From Owenia fusiformis (taxonomy: Eukaryota; Annelida; Polychaeta; Sabellida; Oweniidae), in contig CAIIXF020000324.1 in assembly GCA_903813345.2 (NCBI GenBank), positions 1 through 24,000 of the forward strand: a stretch of DNA of 24,000 nt, in the 5' to 3' direction. Position 1 is the first letter of the stretch. Each line of letters starts with the position of its first letter. The notes under the pieces are model-generated. The model had not been told where the DNA came from and did no database searches. It saw nothing but the letters and a program-made list of their open reading frames with translations. A program made the position numbers and the translations under genes. Shown piece by piece: positions 19,656 through 24,000 of this stretch.

Positions 19656-21797
19656 TGATTTTTGCTTTTGTATGTGCAAAAGCAAAAATCTTTCTAACCA
19701 CACGTTCTCATCAACGAGAGATATTTGGATAAATCTACTCATGCACGTTGTTAGGGGGCTAGGCGTAGTTGCTCGGAAATTAGGTCAAATCCTTATCTGG
19801 GTCAAAGGTCGAAATCTAGGTCGAAATCTGCATTTCCGCTATTTCGGCCTCTCGAGCCTCCTTAAGAAGTCAGAATCGGAGGAAAACTAGCTGGTCGGAA
19901 AGACAGTTTTCCGAGCATTAAAAAAACAGTGAACCAAATTGAAATCCGACCATTAGTTATCGAGATATACGCGTTTGAAGTTCGCGTACGGGCCACCGTT
20001 GCCGTATATCTAGACGGCACGAATACACTTGGTATACGTATCTCTGCGAACAACAGACATTTGAAAGAAAATAGGCCCGAACGATGACTAGAGCATTTCG
20101 TAAACAACGATTCCCTTCCTCAAACTAACGATTGCGGAATGTAGAACGACGCGTACGCTGCTCGAATCTACGTCGAAAGCTCTATATAGACGTCTGGAAG
20201 GCCTATTTTTTGAAGGACTATTTTTTGACCTCGACGGATCCGCGAAGCACGAGCCAGACATTCTCCCCAACTACCTCCCTAGATTCCCTGTCCTTCAATC
20301 GACCATTATAGGCCCTCAAAGCGTCCCTAGAGCCATTTCCCTCTATACGCGTATGGCCAAATCCTATTATGATTTTTGCTTTTGTATGTGCAAAAGCAAA
20401 AATCTTTCTAACCACACGTTCTCATCAACGAGAGATATTTGGATAAATCTACTCATGCACGTTGTTAGGGGGCTAGGCGTAGTTGCTCGGAAATTAGGTC
20501 AAATCCTTATCTGGGTCAAAGGTCGAAATCTAGGTCGAAATCTGCATTTCCGCTATTTCGGCCTCTCGAGCCTCCTTAAGAAGTCAGAATCGGAGGAAAA
20601 CTAGCTGGTCGGAAAGACAGTTTTCCGAGCATTAAAAAAACAGTGAACCAAATTGAAATCCGACCATTAGTTATCGAGATATACGCGTTTGAAGTTCGCG
20701 TACGGGCCACCGTTGCCGTATATCTAGACGGCACGAATACACTTGGTATACGTATCTCTGCGAACAACAGACATTTGAAAGAAAATAGGCCCGAACGATG
20801 ACTAGAGCATTTCGTAAACAACGATTCCCTTCCTCAAACTAACGATTGCGGAATGTAGAACGACGCGTACGCTGCTCGAATCTACGTCGAAAGCTCTATA
20901 TAGACGTCTGGAAGGCCTATTTTTTGAAGGACTATTTTTTGACCTCGACGGATCCGCGAAGCACGAGCCAGACATTCTCCCCAACTACCTCCCTAGATTC
21001 CCTGTCCTTCAATCGACCATTATAGGCCCTCAAAGCGTCCCTAGAGCCATTTCCCTCTATACGCGTATGGCCAAATCCTATTATGATTTTTGCTTTTGTA
21101 TGTGCAAAAGCAAAAATCTTTCTAACCACACGTTCTCATCAACGAGAGATATTTGGATAAATCTACTCATGCACGTTGTTAGGGGGCTAGGCGTAGTTGC
21201 TCGGAAATTAGGTCAAATCCTTATCTGGGTCAAAGGTCGAAATCTAGGTCGAAATCTGCATTTCCGCTATTTCGGCCTCTCGAGCCTCCTTAAGAAGTCA
21301 GAATCGGAGGAAAACTAGCTGGTCGGAAAGACAGTTTTCCGAGCATTAAAAAAACAGTGAACCAAATTGAAATCCGACCATTAGTTATCGAGATATACGC
21401 GTTTGAAGTTCGCGTACGGGCCACCGTTGCCGTATATCTAGACGGCACGAATACACTTGGTATACGTATCTCTGCGAACAACAGACATTTGAAAGAAAAT
21501 AGGCCCGAACGATGACTAGAGCATTTCGTAAACAACGATTCCCTTCCTCAAACTAACGATTGCGGAATGTAGAACGACGCGTACGCTGCTCGAATCTACG
21601 TCGAAAGCTCTATATAGACGTCTGGAAGGCCTATTTTTTGAAGGACTATTTTTTGACCTCGACGGATCCGCGAAGCACGAGCCAGACATTCTCCCCAACT
21701 ACCTCCCTAGATTCCCTGTCCTTCAATCGACCATTATAGGCCCTCAAAGCGTCCCTAGAGCCATTTCCCTCTATACGCGTATGGCCAAATCCTATTA

Positions 21798-22510
21798 TGA
21801 TTTTTGCTTTTGTATGTGCAAAAGCAAAAATCTTTCTAACCACACGTTCTCATCAACGAGAGATATTTGGATAAATCTACTCATGCACGTTGTTAGGGGG
21901 CTAGGCGTAGTTGCTCGGAAATTAGGTCAAATCCTTATCTGGGTCAAAGGTCGAAATCTAGGTCGAAATCTGCATTTCCGCTATTTCGGCCTCTCGAGCC
22001 TCCTTAAGAAGTCAGAATCGGAGGAAAACTAGCTGGTCGGAAAGACAGTTTTCCGAGCATTAAAAAAACAGTGAACCAAATTGAAATCCGACCATTAGTT
22101 ATCGAGATATACGCGTTTGAAGTTCGCGTACGGGCCACCGTTGCCGTATATCTAGACGGCACGAATACACTTGGTATACGTATCTCTGCGAACAACAGAC
22201 ATTTGAAAGAAAATAGGCCCGAACGATGACTAGAGCATTTCGTAAACAACGATTCCCTCCTCAAACTAACGATTGCGGAATGTAGAACGACGCGTACGCT
22301 GCTCGAATCTACGTCGAAAGCTCTATATAGACGTCTGGAAGGCCTATTTTTTGAAGGACTATTTTTTGACCTCGACGGATCCGCGAAGCACGAGCCAGAC
22401 ATTCTCCCCAACTACCTCCCTAGATTCCCTGTCCTTCAATCGACCATTATAGGCCCTCAAAGCGTCCCTAGAGCCATTTCCCTCTATACGCGTATGGCCA
22501 AATCCTATTA
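21798..22510 (+). repeat. 713-bp satellite unit 23 (one-base deletion)
   Basis: Same deletion near 22259, again 2,855 bp after the previous one. Confidence 0.9.
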
Positions 22511-23223
22511 TGATTTTTGCTTTTGTATGTGCAAAAGCAAAAATCTTTCTAACCACACGTTCTCATCAACGAGAGATATTTGGATAAATCTACTCATGCA
22601 CGTTGTTAGGGGGCTAGGCGTAGTTGCTCGGAAATTAGGTCAAATCCTTATCTGGGTCAAAGGTCGAAATCTAGGTCGAAATCTGCATTTCCGCTATTTC
22701 GGCCTCTCGAGCCTCCTTAAGAAGTCAGAATCGGAGGAAAACTAGCTGGTCGGAAAGACAGTTTTCCGAGCATTAAAAAAACAGTGAACCAAATTGAAAT
22801 CCGACCATTAGTTATCGAGATATACGCGTTTGAAGTTCGCGTACGGGCCACCGTTGCCGTATATCTAGACGGCACGAATACACTTGGTATACGTATCTCT
22901 GCGAACAACAGACATTTGAAAGAAAATAGGCCCGAACGATGACTAGAGCATTTCGTAAACAACGATTCCCTCCTCAAACTAACGATTGCGGAATGTAGAA
23001 CGACGCGTACGCTGCTCGAATCTACGTCGAAAGCTCTATATAGACGTCTGGAAGGCCTATTTTTTGAAGGACTATTTTTTGACCTCGACGGATCCGCGAA
23101 GCACGAGCCAGACATTCTCCCCAACTACCTCCCTAGATTCCCTGTCCTTCAATCGACCATTATAGGCCCTCAAAGCGTCCCTAGAGCCATTTCCCTCTAT
23201 ACGCGTATGGCCAAATCCTATTA
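22511..23223 (+). repeat. 713-bp satellite unit 24 (one-base deletion)
   Basis: Same deletion near 22972. It directly follows another deleted unit and so breaks the four-unit rhythm; unit 25 returns to the T form. Confidence 0.9.
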
Positions 23224-24000
23224 TGATTTTTGCTTTTGTATGTGCAAAAGCAAAAATCTTTCTAACCACACGTTCTCATCAACGAGAGATATTTGGATAA
23301 ATCTACTCATGCACGTTGTTAGGGGGCTAGGCGTAGTTGCTCGGAAATTAGGTCAAATCCTTATCTGGGTCAAAGGTCGAAATCTAGGTCGAAATCTGCA
23401 TTTCCGCTATTTCGGCCTCTCGAGCCTCCTTAAGAAGTCAGAATCGGAGGAAAACTAGCTGGTCGGAAAGACAGTTTTCCGAGCATTAAAAAAACAGTGA
23501 ACCAAATTGAAATCCGACCATTAGTTATCGAGATATACGCGTTTGAAGTTCGCGTACGGGCCACCGTTGCCGTATATCTAGACGGCACGAATACACTTGG
23601 TATACGTATCTCTGCGAACAACAGACATTTGAAAGAAAATAGGCCCGAACGATGACTAGAGCATTTCGTAAACAACGATTCCCTTCCTCAAACTAACGAT
23701 TGCGGAATGTAGAACGACGCGTACGCTGCTCGAATCTACGTCGAAAGCTCTATATAGACGTCTGGAAGGCCTATTTTTTGAAGGACTATTTTTTGACCTC
23801 GACGGATCCGCGAAGCACGAGCCAGACATTCTCCCCAACTACCTCCCTAGATTCCCTGTCCTTCAATCGACCATTATAGGCCCTCAAAGCGTCCCTAGAG
23901 CCATTTCCCTCTATACGCGTATGGCCAAATCCTATTATGATTTTTGCTTTTGTATGTGCAAAAGCAAAAATCTTTCTAACCACACGTTCTCATCAACGAG

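Larger units (their letters stand above)
6092..24000 (+). repeat. 714-bp satellite array, 25 full units plus a partial unit
   Basis: Units start at 6092, 6806, 7520, 8234, 8948, 9662, 10376, 11090, 11804, 12518, 13232, 13946, 14660, 15374, 16088, 16801, 17515, 18229, 18943, 19656, 20370, 21084, 21798, 22511, 23224 and 23938 (63 bases only). Twenty-one are 714 bp and four (units 15, 19, 23, 24) are 713 bp. All are in the same orientation, and the array runs past the window end. I found only three variable sites, at unit offsets 132, 315 and 462. A unit is about 44% GC and CpG-rich (about 49 CpG by hand count), in contrast to the AT-rich elements before it. Open frames of 60-83 codons recur on both strands (83 on +; 81, 60 and 65 on -); they overlap each other, resemble nothing known and are most likely chance frames fixed by homogenisation. 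Confidence 0.97.
14407..24000 (+). repeat. Satellite block B (rest of unit 12 to the end)
   Basis: Units 13-25 carry A at offset 132 (AGGTCAAATCC) and C at offset 315 (ATATACGCG). At offset 462 they carry either T (CCCTTCCTC) or a one-base shorter form (CCCTCCTC). Unit 12 joins this block only from 14407 onward. Confidence 0.9.

Noticed and set aside
6789-23983. Recurring open frames of 83 (+), 81, 60 and 65 (-) codons in every satellite unit, and 135-codon fused frames in the 713-bp units
   Set aside because: They overlap on both strands, have no recognisable domain, and their repetition follows from unit identity. A one-base deletion changes the frame structure without any compensating change, which argues against coding.
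6092-24000. Tandem gene array such as 5S rRNA, snRNA or histone genes
   Set aside because: I found no 5S internal promoter boxes, no snRNA-like or histone-like sequence and no conserved gene-sized frame in the unit.
6092-24000. The array as an assembly artefact
   Set aside because: Structured variants (block switch in unit 12, deletion every fourth unit) are hard to produce by simple sequence looping, although the exact copy number cannot be verified from the sequence alone.

Overview
The window looks like nuclear DNA of an animal, probably an invertebrate. The signs are a splice acceptor with a 3'-terminal exon, polyadenylation signals, AT-rich dispersed repeats dense in AGGTCA motifs, microsatellites and a long satellite array. 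I cannot name the species. No bacterial operon, tRNA, rRNA or CRISPR array is visible.

Layout. (1) Positions 1-703 hold the last exon and 3' end of one protein-coding gene on the + strand, which I do not recognise. (2) Positions 704-956 are its 3' flank, with a strong 71-bp foldback at 838-908. (3) Positions 957-6091 hold three repeat elements placed head to tail: X (957-2550), Y1 (2551-4163) and Y2 (4164-6091). All share one plan: a short 5' palindrome (triplicated in X and Y1), one to three diverged core modules of about 430-480 bp that open with AGGTCA direct repeats, then a subterminal copy of the 5' palindrome arm, a 3' hairpin, a short CAAAAT/CAAAAGT spacer and CTAG followed by T. Y1 and Y2 also carry a CCTAT-type microsatellite. 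This resembles non-autonomous rolling-circle transposons (Helitron/Helentron-like), but no Rep/helicase gene is present. (4) From 6092 to the window end is a head-to-tail satellite of 714 bp: 25 complete units plus 63 bases of the next.

The satellite begins on the base right after the CTAG of Y2. Each unit opens with a 14-bp-arm palindrome and contains a segment clearly related to the core module of the Y elements, so it looks like a derived, massively amplified member of the same family. The units differ at only three sites that I found. Units 1-11 are one type. Unit 12 changes type partway through. Units 13-25 are a second type in which a 1-bp deletion recurs at units 15, 19, 23 and 24, giving a nascent four-unit higher-order repeat of 2,855 bp.

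The open frames inside the elements and satellite are treated as non-coding. The main interest is a visible path from tandem rolling-circle-like elements to a homogenised satellite with higher-order structure.
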